A DNA stretch of 64,000 bases, from NCBI RefSeq assembly GCF_001424945.1, contig NZ_LMCW01000012.1, positions 711,323 to 775,322 on the forward strand, in the 5' to 3' direction. The notes below the pieces were generated by a model that saw only the letters and a program-made list of their open reading frames with translations, was not told the origin of the DNA and ran no database searches. This DNA comes from Rhizobium sp. Root1203 (lineage in GTDB: Bacteria; Pseudomonadota; Alphaproteobacteria; Rhizobiales; Rhizobiaceae). This document shows, piece after piece, positions 1 through 7,200 of this stretch (the first letter of the stretch is position 1; every line of letters starts with the position of its first letter). Position numbers and translations under genes: made by a program.

Positions 1-314
1 CGCGAGCCACCTCCATCGACCGGCTCGCGGCTGTAGTCGAAGGAACCCGCCCCGGCGCCGCCCATAGCCTCCCAGAGCCCACGGAACTTGTCGGCCGCCG
101 CTCTCTGGGAATCATCGATCAGCTTACGAGCTGCAAGCGTAGTGATGGCACTTTCTCGGATATTGACCTTGGCTTTGATCTTGACAGGGTTGGCGCCCTC
201 GCCGTCGTGAGCCTTGGAATAGTAGGGATTGTCGACATACACCGACTGCAGTTTCGCCTTGGCCTGCCATCCTTCAATGATCTTCCGCTTCTTCGCCGCT
301 TTCTGTTCCGCCAT
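1..314 (-). CDS. Phage protein, C-terminus cut by window edge
   Basis: The reading frame starts at 314 (MAEQKAAKKRK) and stays open for 104 codons to the window edge. The start is lysine-rich and basic. Residues around 60-80 (RESAITTLAARKLIDDSQRA) resemble the segment of DUF6456 proteins that reads roughly ESPLAWL..RGLIDDAQ.AAGERLR, so a DUF6456-type DNA-associated protein is possible; this is a weak match from memory. It would be the promoter-distal gene of the leftward early operon, where late regulators are often found in lambda-like phages. It starts 29 bp after the phosphatase gene ends. Confidence 0.7.
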   Translation of the reverse strand, partial: MAEQKAAKKRKIIEGWQAKAKLQSVYVDNPYYSKAHDGEGANPVKIKAKVNIRESAITTLAARKLIDDSQRAAADKFRGLWEAMGGAGAGSFDYSREPVDGGGS

Positions 315-342
315 GTCTATTCCCTCGTTGTCGAGCCGCCGC

Positions 343-987
343 TCATGCTTTGATCGTGAAAATTCTCTCGGGCTTCCCCGGCACGTCGTCATCGAAGACG
401 GCGACCGCCAACGATCCAGTCAAAAAGGCGCCAGTGTCGAGATTGCACCGCCCTTCGAGGATGACCGGGCCGTCCTCGAACGGGGTGTGACCGTGGACAA
501 TGTAGCCGTCTGGGTGGGCGACATCCTGGTACCGCTTGCACCGGTACCAGAGAAGCATCGCTTCGGTTTGCTCGCACATCGGCTTTGTGGAATCAGCGCC
601 GGCGTGGACGAATATGCGCTTGCCGTCGGCGTAGTATTGGGGGAGAGCGTCGGCCCACATCAGATATTCTATTGGCACCGAACCACCGAACGACTGCAGT
701 GTTTCACGCCCGCCGTTTCCTATCCACCAAGACAAGTCGGCTTGCCCACGAAGGCAGGCCACCATCATGTCCTCATGGTTCCCTTTCAGACAGACCCACC
801 GCCACCGATCGTCCTGTGGTCCTGCCATAAGACGATCCATGACCTGCTTAGATGCCGGCCCACGGTCTATGTAATCTCCCATAAATACAACGGTTCCGCC
901 CGTCGGGCTGGTCTCGGTTCTTTCAAGCGCGGACTGGAGTAAGTCGAACCTGCCATGAAGATCGGCTATGACGTAGGTCTTGCTCAT
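343..987 (-). CDS. Serine/threonine protein phosphatase (metallophosphatase)
   Basis: The 214-aa protein has the metallophosphoesterase signature in order: D9-x-H11 (IADLHG), GDYIDRG at 37-43, GNHE at 69-72, and a late HGHT motif. This is the family of phage lambda phosphatase and PrpA/PrpB, two-metal enzymes that remove phosphate from Ser/Thr (and His) residues. All metal ligands appear present, so it should be active. Its start codon overlaps the stop of the upstream 108-aa gene, so the two are translationally coupled in the leftward early operon. The in vivo target cannot be told from sequence. Confidence 0.9.
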   Translation of the reverse strand: MSKTYVIADLHGRFDLLQSALERTETSPTGGTVVFMGDYIDRGPASKQVMDRLMAGPQDDRWRWVCLKGNHEDMMVACLRGQADLSWWIGNGGRETLQSFGGSVPIEYLMWADALPQYYADGKRIFVHAGADSTKPMCEQTEAMLLWYRCKRYQDVAHPDGYIVHGHTPFEDGPVILEGRCNLDTGAFLTGSLAVAVFDDDVPGKPERIFTIKA

Positions 988-1310
988 CGCGCAGCCTCCA
1001 TATCCGTGACTTTGCGCTCAACTTGTATCGTCTTTCCGCCGCCCATGAACAGTCGTTCGGCCTTGACCCGCGCCGCCGAGGACGGCTTGTTGGTCGCCTC
1101 GAAGGTCTCGCCGCGGATCTCGCGACCGTTCATGAATGCCACCATGTGCTTCAGGCATTCCTGTGCGGCCTCGCCTTCGGTGTGAAAGACCTTCCGCCTG
1201 TCGCCGATGTCCATGACCGGTGACGGGTGACCGTCGCGGCAGAGGCGGATCATTGCCCAGTAGCCGAAACCACCAGGGACGCGACGAGGATAGGCGCTGT
1301 ATCGGTTCAT
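984..1310 (-). CDS. Phage hypothetical protein, 108 aa
   Basis: Not recognised. The protein is basic (MNRYSAYPRRVPGGFGYWAM at the start) with no membrane segment or signal peptide. It overlaps the DnaA-like gene upstream (1307-1310) and the phosphatase gene downstream (984-987) by 4 bp each, the tight ATGA-type coupling that runs through this operon. That packing is the main evidence that it is real. Confidence 0.75.
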   Translation of the reverse strand: MNRYSAYPRRVPGGFGYWAMIRLCRDGHPSPVMDIGDRRKVFHTEGEAAQECLKHMVAFMNGREIRGETFEATNKPSSAARVKAERLFMGGGKTIQVERKVTDMEAAR

Positions 1311-1786
1311 GCGTCACCTCGCGCCGCTTCGATCTTGCGGATGGCATAGAGGCATGTGGTGTGATCTCTTCCACCGAAGAGCCGACCGATGGCGGGGAAG
1401 CTCAACCCGAACAGCTCGTGGACCTCCCACATCAGCAGATGACGGATAGCGGCAGTCTTTTTCCGCCTGTCGCTTCCGACAATGGCTTCGAACCGAATGC
1501 CTATTTCCCTGCATCGGTCCTTGATGTGAACCTTCGCCGGGTTCATTGCGATTTCGATCTGCCGGCTCTTTTGCTGGACCACGTGGGCATCGAATAGCGT
1601 TTCCTGAACGATCCATGCCGGGCGGGTCTCGCGAGGCGGAATGACGAGCGCTGTGACGACAGACGTGTCTTTGACGATCGCTGTCAGCCTCCCCCTCGCT
1701 CTCGGCTTGAAGCACCTGGCGTGAACTGCGACGGCAAAGGCTCGCATCTCGGCTGCACTCGTAAACTCTCTGGCTGCGACGATCAT
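1307..1786 (-). CDS. DnaA domain IV-like DNA-binding protein
   Basis: The 159-aa protein ends in a helix-turn-helix matching DnaA domain IV: IGRLFGGRDHTT followed by CLYAIRKIE (residues 133-153), the DnaA signature that contacts DnaA boxes. The AAA+ ATPase domain (about 200 residues in true DnaA) is absent; residues 1-85 are unlike DnaA. I chose the start at 1786 because its ATG overlaps the TGA of the upstream DUF1376 gene; the longer open frame upstream lies inside that gene. Position next to replication-type genes fits a role in phage replication or in competing with host DnaA at its boxes, which is inference. Confidence 0.8.
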   Translation of the reverse strand: MIVAAREFTSAAEMRAFAVAVHARCFKPRARGRLTAIVKDTSVVTALVIPPRETRPAWIVQETLFDAHVVQQKSRQIEIAMNPAKVHIKDRCREIGIRFEAIVGSDRRKKTAAIRHLLMWEVHELFGLSFPAIGRLFGGRDHTTCLYAIRKIEAARGDA

Positions 1787-2538
1787 CTGAAACTCCGCTC
1801 TGATCTCGCCTTTTCGGCGGCTAGGTACTCTTCTCGGGATTGAGGTTTCTGCAGGTGGGCAAGGCCGTTGGGCTTGGGTGGCCTGTCCGGTGGGCGGGCC
1901 GGAGCGTCGTTCCAACGATCGTCCGAAAGCCATTTCACCGGTGAGCACCACTGGCGATCGTCGGTCTTGGCTGCATAGGCCCTGACACCGGCCATGATCT
2001 GATTGAGGTTGGCGCGCTTCACGGCTTGGGAGAAAGCCCTCTCCGCAGATGGCTTGCCGATCTTGTTGGGATAGGCTTCCCAAAATATTTCGAAGTCGAT
2101 ATCGACCCCAGGCGTGCTCGCGTCTTCCGAAGGAAGGCTGGTTATGGTATCTGGAAGATGCTGTGGCTCAAGCATAGCATTTGCTAGGCGTGCTTCTTTA
2201 TCTTTCAACGCCTTAGCTCGCCCACCTGCTTCCCCGGCGGAACTCCTCGATTGAGATTTACTCTCGCTTTTTTCAAGCTCTTTCGTCAGACGATTGTGGC
2301 GGATTGAGTCGCTGTCGATGTCGAAGAATGACATCAAGTCATCGGCGATCGCCTTCCACTTCTTCACTGACATGCGGGTTATGCGAGCGAGCTTTGCTTC
2401 GTCAGATGGCAGCCTGCCGCCAGCGTTCCACATTGCCATCAATAGCAGCATGTAGGCGCCGATCTGCTCGGTGGAGAGCTGCAGAGTGTCGCCGATGAAG
2501 TCGGAGACGTAGAGCTGCATGAATGGGCGCTCGCTCAT
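1783..2538 (-). CDS. DUF1376 domain phage replication-type protein
   Basis: The 251-aa protein begins MSERPFMQLYVSDFIGDT followed by a segment LSTEQIGAYMLLLMAMWN, typical of DUF1376 (YdaU-like) proteins found in phage replication modules. A charged low-complexity linker (about 80-110) separates it from a C-terminal domain with FEIFWEAYPNKIGK, seen in primosome/helicase-loader-like phage proteins. I chose ATG 2538 over the GTG two codons upstream because it forms an ATGA overlap with rusA and has GGAGGTG just upstream. Probable role: loading the host helicase or priming during phage replication (inference). Confidence 0.82.
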   Translation of the reverse strand: MSERPFMQLYVSDFIGDTLQLSTEQIGAYMLLLMAMWNAGGRLPSDEAKLARITRMSVKKWKAIADDLMSFFDIDSDSIRHNRLTKELEKSESKSQSRSSAGEAGGRAKALKDKEARLANAMLEPQHLPDTITSLPSEDASTPGVDIDFEIFWEAYPNKIGKPSAERAFSQAVKRANLNQIMAGVRAYAAKTDDRQWCSPVKWLSDDRWNDAPARPPDRPPKPNGLAHLQKPQSREEYLAAEKARSERSFR

Positions 2539-2966
2539 ATGCACACCTCCACATCGATGACGGCGGCATGGCCCTGCAGGTCATCTGCCCATCGCGCGGT
2601 GACGCATTCGACCAGGCTGTCATCCTGAACGACGCCAGCCTTCACCAGAGCATCGGAGATCGGCTTGATGATGTTGTCGATGTCACGGGCGCGCTTCGAT
2701 CGCCAGTGGCGCTGGGCGACGATGGAGAGGCGATACGGACCCTCGACATTGCCGACCCCCTGGGACGTAATTTCTGCGACCGCAGCCTTGCGCCAATCCG
2801 AATAACTATCGCTCTTGACGCTGACGACCTTGCCTTCCTTGATGAAGCTCTTTCGAAGCCCGTTCGCGGACGGCGGCATGTTGGTGATGAGGATTCGGGC
2901 GGACGCAACGGCCTTCGGTTCGACGAACTGCTTTCGGTATTGCTTGGCGGACATACGCTCGGTCAT
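2535..2966 (-). CDS. rusA: RusA-like Holliday junction endonuclease
   Basis: The 143-aa protein carries the RusA pattern DIDNIIKPISDAL (95-107) followed by VVQDDSLV (112-119), giving the conserved acidic residues D95, D97 and D115/D116 and Lys101. RusA enzymes are Mg-dependent dimers that resolve Holliday junctions; phage copies process recombination or replication intermediates. Length is close to the family norm of about 120-140 aa. It overlaps both neighbours by 4 bp. Confidence 0.88.
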   Translation of the reverse strand: MTERMSAKQYRKQFVEPKAVASARILITNMPPSANGLRKSFIKEGKVVSVKSDSYSDWRKAAVAEITSQGVGNVEGPYRLSIVAQRHWRSKRARDIDNIIKPISDALVKAGVVQDDSLVECVTARWADDLQGHAAVIDVEVCI

Positions 2967-3118
2967 CCGCGCCTCCGGCTGTACTGGCTGCGCTTGGCGT
3001 GGCGTCGTTCAAGCAGTTCGTTGATGAGGCGATCAGCTTCAGCCGGCGCGATGCCGAGAACTTCGGCGATACGCTCGACGTCTGGACCATATTTCGAATA
3101 GGCTTCGAGGAAAGTCAT
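2963..3118 (-). CDS. Small phage protein, 51 aa, HTH-like
   Basis: I set the start at 3118, where ATG overlaps the TGA of the MT-A70 gene; the longer frame upstream lies within that gene. The protein (MTFLEAYSKYGPDVERIAEV at the start) reads like a short helical domain, and ERIAEVLGIAPAEADRLI looks like a helix-turn-helix. It could be a small DNA-binding regulator, but no family is recognised. The stop overlaps the rusA start. Confidence 0.65.
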   Translation of the reverse strand: MTFLEAYSKYGPDVERIAEVLGIAPAEADRLINELLERRHAKRSQYSRRRG

Positions 3119-3693
3119 GCCTCCGCCCCAAATTTTCCGGTTTCGTCGCCCCATGCCGTCCAACCCAGCCGGTTGGTGCGGCTGAAAAGATCTAGCCGGT
3201 TCGCGCGCGGCATCAGGCGCTCGGCCTCGTGATATGCCTCCTCTGGCTTTTCGGAGTGCTCGCGAACCTTGCCATGAATGACTGATCGCGTTGATTTGGT
3301 CAGTTTCGGCTGGCCCCGCTTGGCGATGATGAACGGCTCATGCGATCCGCGCAGGCCGTAGCCCGTCCCAAACCATACCTTGTCGTGCTTGGTCATCTTT
3401 ACCCAGACGCCTTCCGTGCAGTAGGTGAAGCCCCACGCACGAACGGTTGTCAGTTGCTGCGGAAGCATCGGCGCCGTGCCCCAAAGCCAGAGAGTGCAGT
3501 TGGGAGCGGCCAGATCGAGAACCGGCATGGCGTTGATCTCGTCGAGCGGCATGGTCTTGTAGTGAGCCTGAGCCGACTTGCCCTCACCCTTCTCCGATCG
3601 CACCGCGAAACGCCACGGCGGATCCGCCATGATGAAATCGAAGCTGTGCGGCTGTAGGTCACCGAATGGCCATGTGTCTTGGAAGAGCCTCAT
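3115..3693 (-). CDS. MT-A70 family adenine DNA methyltransferase
   Basis: The 192-aa protein has DPPW at 24-27, the catalytic motif IV of MT-A70/Ime4-type N6-adenine methyltransferases, then CTLWLWGTAPMLP and a C-terminal REHSEKPEEAY segment (HS.KP), also typical. ATG 3693 has a strong GGGGGG ribosome site; the frame's first possible start is a TTG four codons earlier. Phage copies modify phage DNA and can protect it against host restriction. There is no cognate endonuclease nearby, so it acts as an orphan methylase. Confidence 0.9.
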   Translation of the reverse strand: MRLFQDTWPFGDLQPHSFDFIMADPPWRFAVRSEKGEGKSAQAHYKTMPLDEINAMPVLDLAAPNCTLWLWGTAPMLPQQLTTVRAWGFTYCTEGVWVKMTKHDKVWFGTGYGLRGSHEPFIIAKRGQPKLTKSTRSVIHGKVREHSEKPEEAYHEAERLMPRANRLDLFSRTNRLGWTAWGDETGKFGAEA

Positions 3694-3782
3694 GCTGCCC
3701 CCCAAGAATTTGGCCGGATCATCCTCTTGGAACAGAACTCCCTAATATACGTTTTTGAGGACCCTGCCCCACGGAGGACGCC

Positions 3783-4019
3783 ATGATCACCATCTGGGAT
3801 GCGAACGTCGAATTGAAGATAGATGAGCGTTATCACGTCATTAGGAATGCTAGAGAGGCGGTCGCATTTTTGAAGAACAACTGGCCCGAAGACAAAAGCA
3901 CGAGCTGCGCGAAAGCGCGGAAAATATGCCTGGACGCGGCGAATGGCGTTGCTACGGATGCGGAAGCGCGGGCTGCGTTTGAGGCTGCGGCGAAGGAGGC
4001 CGGCATCCTGCAAACTTAA
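3783..4019 (+). CDS. DUF982 family small protein
   Basis: The 78-aa protein matches the rhizobial DUF982 pattern: an N-terminal strand region with ERYHVIRNAREAVAFL, then NNWPEDKS, a KARKICLDAANG segment and a terminal ARAAFEAAAKEAGI. The function of DUF982 is unknown. It runs opposite to all surrounding genes and has its own GGAGG ribosome site, so it is an insertion with independent expression (a moron-type gene) inside the leftward operon. It may be expressed from the prophage state. Confidence 0.8.
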   Translation: MITIWDANVELKIDERYHVIRNAREAVAFLKNNWPEDKSTSCAKARKICLDAANGVATDAEARAAFEAAAKEAGILQT

Positions 4020-4048
4020 CGTCTCTTCATTCGAAGTGAGAAACTTGA

Positions 4049-4249
4049 TCATGCTGCCTTCCCTCTCCTATCGAGAGCCTTCACATACGCCGCCTTGATC
4101 TCCTCAAAGCGGGCGATGTCGTATTCCTTGGTTTCGATCTCTCCCTCAGGGCGAGGCTTCTTCGATCTGTGGCCGAAATTATCCAGCCAGGTCACGGCGC
4201 TGGCGATACGGCGGTCGAGCCACGCGATCATTTCGGAGGGCTCGGTCAC
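4049..4249 (-). CDS. Phage hypothetical protein, 66 aa
   Basis: Not recognised. It starts at a GTG that overlaps the TGA of the methyltransferase-like gene (GTGA, 4246-4249), which supports it. The protein (MTEPSEMIAWLDRRIASAVT at the start) is mostly helical with many charged residues and no membrane segment. Confidence 0.6.
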   Translation of the reverse strand: MTEPSEMIAWLDRRIASAVTWLDNFGHRSKKPRPEGEIETKEYDIARFEEIKAAYVKALDRRGKAA

Positions 4250-4959
4250 GCCACCGCCCTCGCCTGTTCAACCGCAAACCCGGCCCACTGCTCGGCAGCC
4301 GCAGTCATCATCTTCGGGAAAGATCGGCTGCGCATTCTGGCGCGCTCCGGACCTGGTGGCATGCGGTGGACACGGTTCCATGCCCTCCATTCGTCAGATC
4401 CGCGCTCCGGCTCCACAAGCATACCTGTCGCTTCAAGCTCTGGAAGATTGCGCAGATACCAGCCGGTGGCCTTGTATTCTGGGTGGCCGAACCAGAACGG
4501 CTGCACGATTTGCGGCTTGGGTAGATTGTCCGGCATCCGATCTGCAGCCAGGTCATTCATCTCCGGGTTTTCTGCCGCTACTCGATCAATAGGAGCGTTC
4601 CAGCAGGCTTCGAAGATGGATACACCCTCTTCAAATTCGTCCTTCATGCTTTGCCATGTCCGGCCTTGTGGGAGCTGCTTTGGCTCCGTCCATTTCCCGG
4701 GGCCGGACATCCAACGCCGGCCGGATCGGCACAGGCGGGTGCAAGGAGGGTGCATTACCGCGAGCAAGTCCCATCCCTCGTTTAGGATTCCGGCCCGAAT
4801 GTCGCAGACTATGTGGCGGTTTGATCCGTCTTCGGCCGGGAGGATGTCACATGACCAAACGTCATGGCCGAGTTCGGAGAAGGCCCGGCGAGCTATGCCG
4901 CTGGTCTCACAACCGATGAGGATGCGCAAAGGGCGAAGATCTAAAGCAAGCTGCTGCAT
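4246..4959 (-). CDS. C5-cytosine methyltransferase-like phage protein
   Basis: The 237-aa protein starts with a Rossmann-like SAM-binding segment (LRILIGCETSGIARRAF, 11-27) and an acidic turn (WSCDILPAED), then has VMHPPCTRLCRSG (69-80), in which PPC corresponds to catalytic motif IV of 5-methylcytosine methyltransferases. The usual motif X arrangement is not obvious, and the protein is shorter than standard enzymes (over 300 aa). Such short versions are common in phages and are usually listed as DNA cytosine methyltransferase. A GGAG site precedes the ATG. Activity is probable but not certain. Confidence 0.72.
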   Translation of the reverse strand: MQQLALDLRPLRILIGCETSGIARRAFSELGHDVWSCDILPAEDGSNRHIVCDIRAGILNEGWDLLAVMHPPCTRLCRSGRRWMSGPGKWTEPKQLPQGRTWQSMKDEFEEGVSIFEACWNAPIDRVAAENPEMNDLAADRMPDNLPKPQIVQPFWFGHPEYKATGWYLRNLPELEATGMLVEPERGSDEWRAWNRVHRMPPGPERARMRSRSFPKMMTAAAEQWAGFAVEQARAVA

Positions 4960-5005
4960 GTGGTCTCCTCAGTCCTCCATGATCCACTCGGCCCTATCGG
5001 CCCAC

Positions 5006-5404
5006 TTATTCGCCCGCGCCCGCCACCTGTCCGCCAGACGCGCGCGCACCGAAAGCGGCAACCTTTTTGTCCAGCGCAGCCAGACGGGCGCGTAGTTCCT
5101 GTTGCTCACGGTGAGCCTCCTCGATGATCGCTAACTTGAGCGCAGCCATTTCTTCGGCATCGATCCGTCGGGCAGTGCCTTCACGGATCGAGCGAATTCT
5201 TCTTGGTGTCAGTTCCTTGGAAACCTTCGGGCGGACGAAGCGATATGCCGCAAATATCGCTCCCTTCACCGAGCCGTAACGCTGCTCCGGGAAGGCCTCT
5301 CTCAGAAGGTTTTGTGCATAAAAAGCGTCAGTCATAACCTTGGCCCTGTTTGCCGAGTCCTTGTCATTGTTTGACAACACCTTGTCCGTCTCCTGTGCGA
5401 TCAC
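5006..5404 (-). CDS. Phage hypothetical protein, 132 aa
   Basis: Not recognised by family name. The middle (PKVSKELTPRRIRSIREGTA) followed by RRIDAEEM reads like a DNA-binding helical region, and the C-terminus (AHREQQELRARLAALDKKVA) is a predicted coiled coil. An alternative start at 5335 (MTDAFYAQNLLREAF) is possible because the first 23 residues look unstructured. It is part of the leftward operon. Confidence 0.7.
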   Translation of the reverse strand: MIAQETDKVLSNNDKDSANRAKVMTDAFYAQNLLREAFPEQRYGSVKGAIFAAYRFVRPKVSKELTPRRIRSIREGTARRIDAEEMAALKLAIIEEAHREQQELRARLAALDKKVAAFGARASGGQVAGAGE

Positions 5405-5427
5405 TGGTCTCGTTAGGGAGACTTCCG

Positions 5428-5709
5428 ATGCACAGGACTGATGATGAACACGACAGAGGGGAAAGCCTTGCAGGGCCTTCGCCCTCTGTCGTCGGCCCGC
5501 CTCGGGAGCAAACCGTTATTCCATTCCGCAGAACCAGTTCCGCCGCTGTTCCTGGTTCTGCTGCTGGTGGCGATCCGCCGTCGCCGCCAGCCTCGTTTCA
5601 AGATCTCGGATCCGTCACTCAAGCCGTCGTCATGCGACTGGCGAATAAGAGGATCCGGTTGAAGGTTCTCCGGGCCGTCGGGGAGGAGATCGACGACCCG
5701 GAGCGTTGA
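5428..5709 (+). CDS. Possible small phage gene, 93 aa
   Basis: A frame with a good ribosome site (GGGAGA seven bases before ATG 5428) encodes 93 residues: a Pro/Ser/Gly-rich first half and a basic helical end (MRLANKRIRLKVLRAVGEEI). It is divergent from the 132-aa gene and opposes the operon. The amino-acid make-up of the first half is atypical, so it could be noncoding. No family is recognised. Confidence 0.38.
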   Translation: MHRTDDEHDRGESLAGPSPSVVGPPREQTVIPFRRTSSAAVPGSAAGGDPPSPPASFQDLGSVTQAVVMRLANKRIRLKVLRAVGEEIDDPER

Positions 5710-5730
5710 CGAGCCAGTTGGGGCCGCTCA

Positions 5731-5820
5731 TCAATCCGCGAAGCGCATCATGCGCAGGAAGAACCAGGCGATAGGCACATAGAGAAGCGCCCCGCCGATT
5801 ATGGCGATGGTGGTGGTCAT
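5731..5820 (-). CDS. 29-aa single-pass membrane microprotein
   Basis: ATG at 5820 is preceded by GGAGAAAG at good spacing. The product (MTTTIAIIGGALLYVPIAWF followed by FLRMMRFAD) is one hydrophobic helix with a basic cytoplasmic end. The longer open frame upstream has no hydrophobic or domain-like character, so I use the short form. It lies in the leftward early operon and could be a holin-like or superinfection-related microprotein, but nothing proves that. Confidence 0.6.
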   Translation of the reverse strand: MTTTIAIIGGALLYVPIAWFFLRMMRFAD

Positions 5821-5923
5821 GGTGCTTTCTCCGGTCTCGAAATCTGTTTCCGATCCAGCCCGACGCCGCGTTCGATCGCGCGTTGGGCCATGGCGTCTGT
5901 GTGTGACGGATGAAGGATTGGCG

Positions 5924-6889
5924 TCATGCTGCCACCCCTGCATCACGAGCAGCCCGGAGGCACGACCCGCAATGAGTGCTGCCATATCCACCGCAGTTGT
6001 CGCCCGGCTTTCTGCAGTGCGGACGCAAGCGCTTGCTGGCCGGAGCGACTTGAACGAGAGCTCCGGCCGTTGCGGCGGTAGAGGATTGAGCGTTTACATG
6101 ATCGCCTCCTGCGTTGGCGCCGACGCTTTCGGCGGCGGAGCTTTGGCCTTCGCTGCGATCCTCAGTCGGATCGGTCTCTGCTGCCTGCCACTCGTTCCAG
6201 AGGACAGACGAATCCGGGGCGGACGACGACGGTTCAACGTCAGCAACGTTCGCCAGTCGGGCCTTGCCCTTCACTGCAGCGATTGCGTCGTCGTCCGATT
6301 GGGAATTGGTGGAGAGGTCGGACGAAGCCGCCTCTCCTTCTTGGTGGCCCTCACGATCCGCAAGCGTCCCGGCTCCGGTCCCGGCAGGAGAGGCTTCGGC
6401 TTGCGGACCTACCTCTGGGGACGGCTCATCGTTATTCGAGGGCCTCTCTGGTGCATTCTGCACTTCCGCCTCTTCCCGCTCGATCATGATATCGACGGCA
6501 GCGGTCAGCGCAGCGCGACTGGCTTCGGTCTGCATACCATCGACGACCTGCTTGATGAGCTTCGGGCTGACTGGCGTATTGACGAACTCGCCCGTGATCG
6601 GGTCAAATTCTTCAATGTTTTCTCGTGCGTGTGCATGCACGAGACCGGTACCGTGGACGGCGTCCCAGTACGTCTCGAACACAACATCTTCCTCGACGCG
6701 CTTGTTGTCGTCGAGCTTCCGGCGCGAAACCACCTTCTTGATTGCCTTCACGTCGAAGCCGTTACCCCGAGCATCTTTGTAGATGTCGGACTTGTCGGCG
6801 TTCAGGTCTGCGATCTCGGCTTCGAGGCGCTCCACGCGTTCGACGATGGTTTTGAGCTGCAGACGGGCGATACCCTGAGCGTCGGTCAT
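5924..6889 (-). CDS. GapR-like (DUF2312) protein with long acidic tail
   Basis: The N-terminal 80 residues match DUF2312/GapR: LKTIVERVERLEAEIADL, then DIYKDARGNGFDVKAIKKVV and SRRKLDDNKRVEEDV. GapR is an alphaproteobacterial nucleoid protein that recognises overtwisted DNA and stimulates topoisomerases ahead of forks and polymerases. Here the domain is fused to about 220 residues of disordered Glu/Asp/Ser/Ala-rich sequence and a Cys-containing end (CGGYGSTHCGSC). Host GapR is only about 90 aa, so the tail is unusual. The start at 6889 overlaps the Cro-like stop by 4 bp; the longer frame upstream is not supported. Confidence 0.82.
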   Translation of the reverse strand: MTDAQGIARLQLKTIVERVERLEAEIADLNADKSDIYKDARGNGFDVKAIKKVVSRRKLDDNKRVEEDVVFETYWDAVHGTGLVHAHARENIEEFDPITGEFVNTPVSPKLIKQVVDGMQTEASRAALTAAVDIMIEREEAEVQNAPERPSNNDEPSPEVGPQAEASPAGTGAGTLADREGHQEGEAASSDLSTNSQSDDDAIAAVKGKARLANVADVEPSSSAPDSSVLWNEWQAAETDPTEDRSEGQSSAAESVGANAGGDHVNAQSSTAATAGALVQVAPASKRLRPHCRKPGDNCGGYGSTHCGSCLRAARDAGVAA

Positions 6890-7164
6890 GCGGCCACCTC
6901 GGAAGCGGCATTCGAACTCAGGGTCGTAGAAAGGAACAAGTCGCCTGGAATTTCCATTCCGGTCGCCTTCGCATGTGCCCAAAGCTTCTGCGCTGGCCTC
7001 AGGGGAATAATGCCGTCGGTGCCGCCCTTTTCTTTGGGCTGCGTCCATCGGTACACTCGGGTACGATCCGAGCCTGTGATCTGTTGGACAACATCAGGCC
7101 CGCCAAACAGATCAATGATCGAGGCAGCCGGTTCGAGCTTTTCAATGGGTGCGTTCGTTTCCAT
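6886..7164 (-). CDS. Cro-like HTH regulator
   Basis: The 92-aa protein has a helix-turn-helix (IIDLFGGPDVVQQITGSDRT) then RVYRWTQPKEKGG and a PLRPAQKLWAHAKATG segment, the pattern of Cro/YdaS-type phage repressors. It is the first gene of the leftward operon and diverges from the CI-like repressor. The -10 hexamer predicted for its promoter (7171-7176) ends six bases from its ATG, so the mRNA is probably leaderless or nearly so. It should bind the same operators as the repressor. Confidence 0.8.
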   Translation of the reverse strand: METNAPIEKLEPAASIIDLFGGPDVVQQITGSDRTRVYRWTQPKEKGGTDGIIPLRPAQKLWAHAKATGMEIPGDLFLSTTLSSNAASEVAA

Positions 7165-7170
7165 GAACGG

Positions 7171-7200
7171 ACTATGCGATAATCGCACATATCGCGTCAA
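7171..7200 (-). promoter_or_regulatory. Leftward early promoter (cro promoter)
   Basis: Reading leftward, TTGACG (7200-7195) is followed after 18 bases by CATAGT (7176-7171). The operator at 7174-7188 covers the spacer and part of the -10, so bound repressor would block polymerase. The predicted transcription start falls at or within a base or two of the ATG at 7164. Confidence 0.6.

Noticed and set aside
1787..2083. Longer version of the DnaA-like protein
   Set aside because: The open frame lies entirely within the DUF1376 gene and has no domain-like sequence; the start at 1786 is coupled to the upstream stop.
5413..5622. Minus-strand 69-aa frame in the prophage
   Set aside because: Arg/Ser-rich composition looks like an out-of-frame reading; the plus-strand frame has the better ribosome site, though it is also doubtful.
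6889..7048. Longer N-terminus of the GapR-like protein
   Set aside because: The frame extends to 7048 but overlaps the Cro-like gene, lacks a ribosome site and is unlike DUF2312; the ATGA overlap at 6889 is better.
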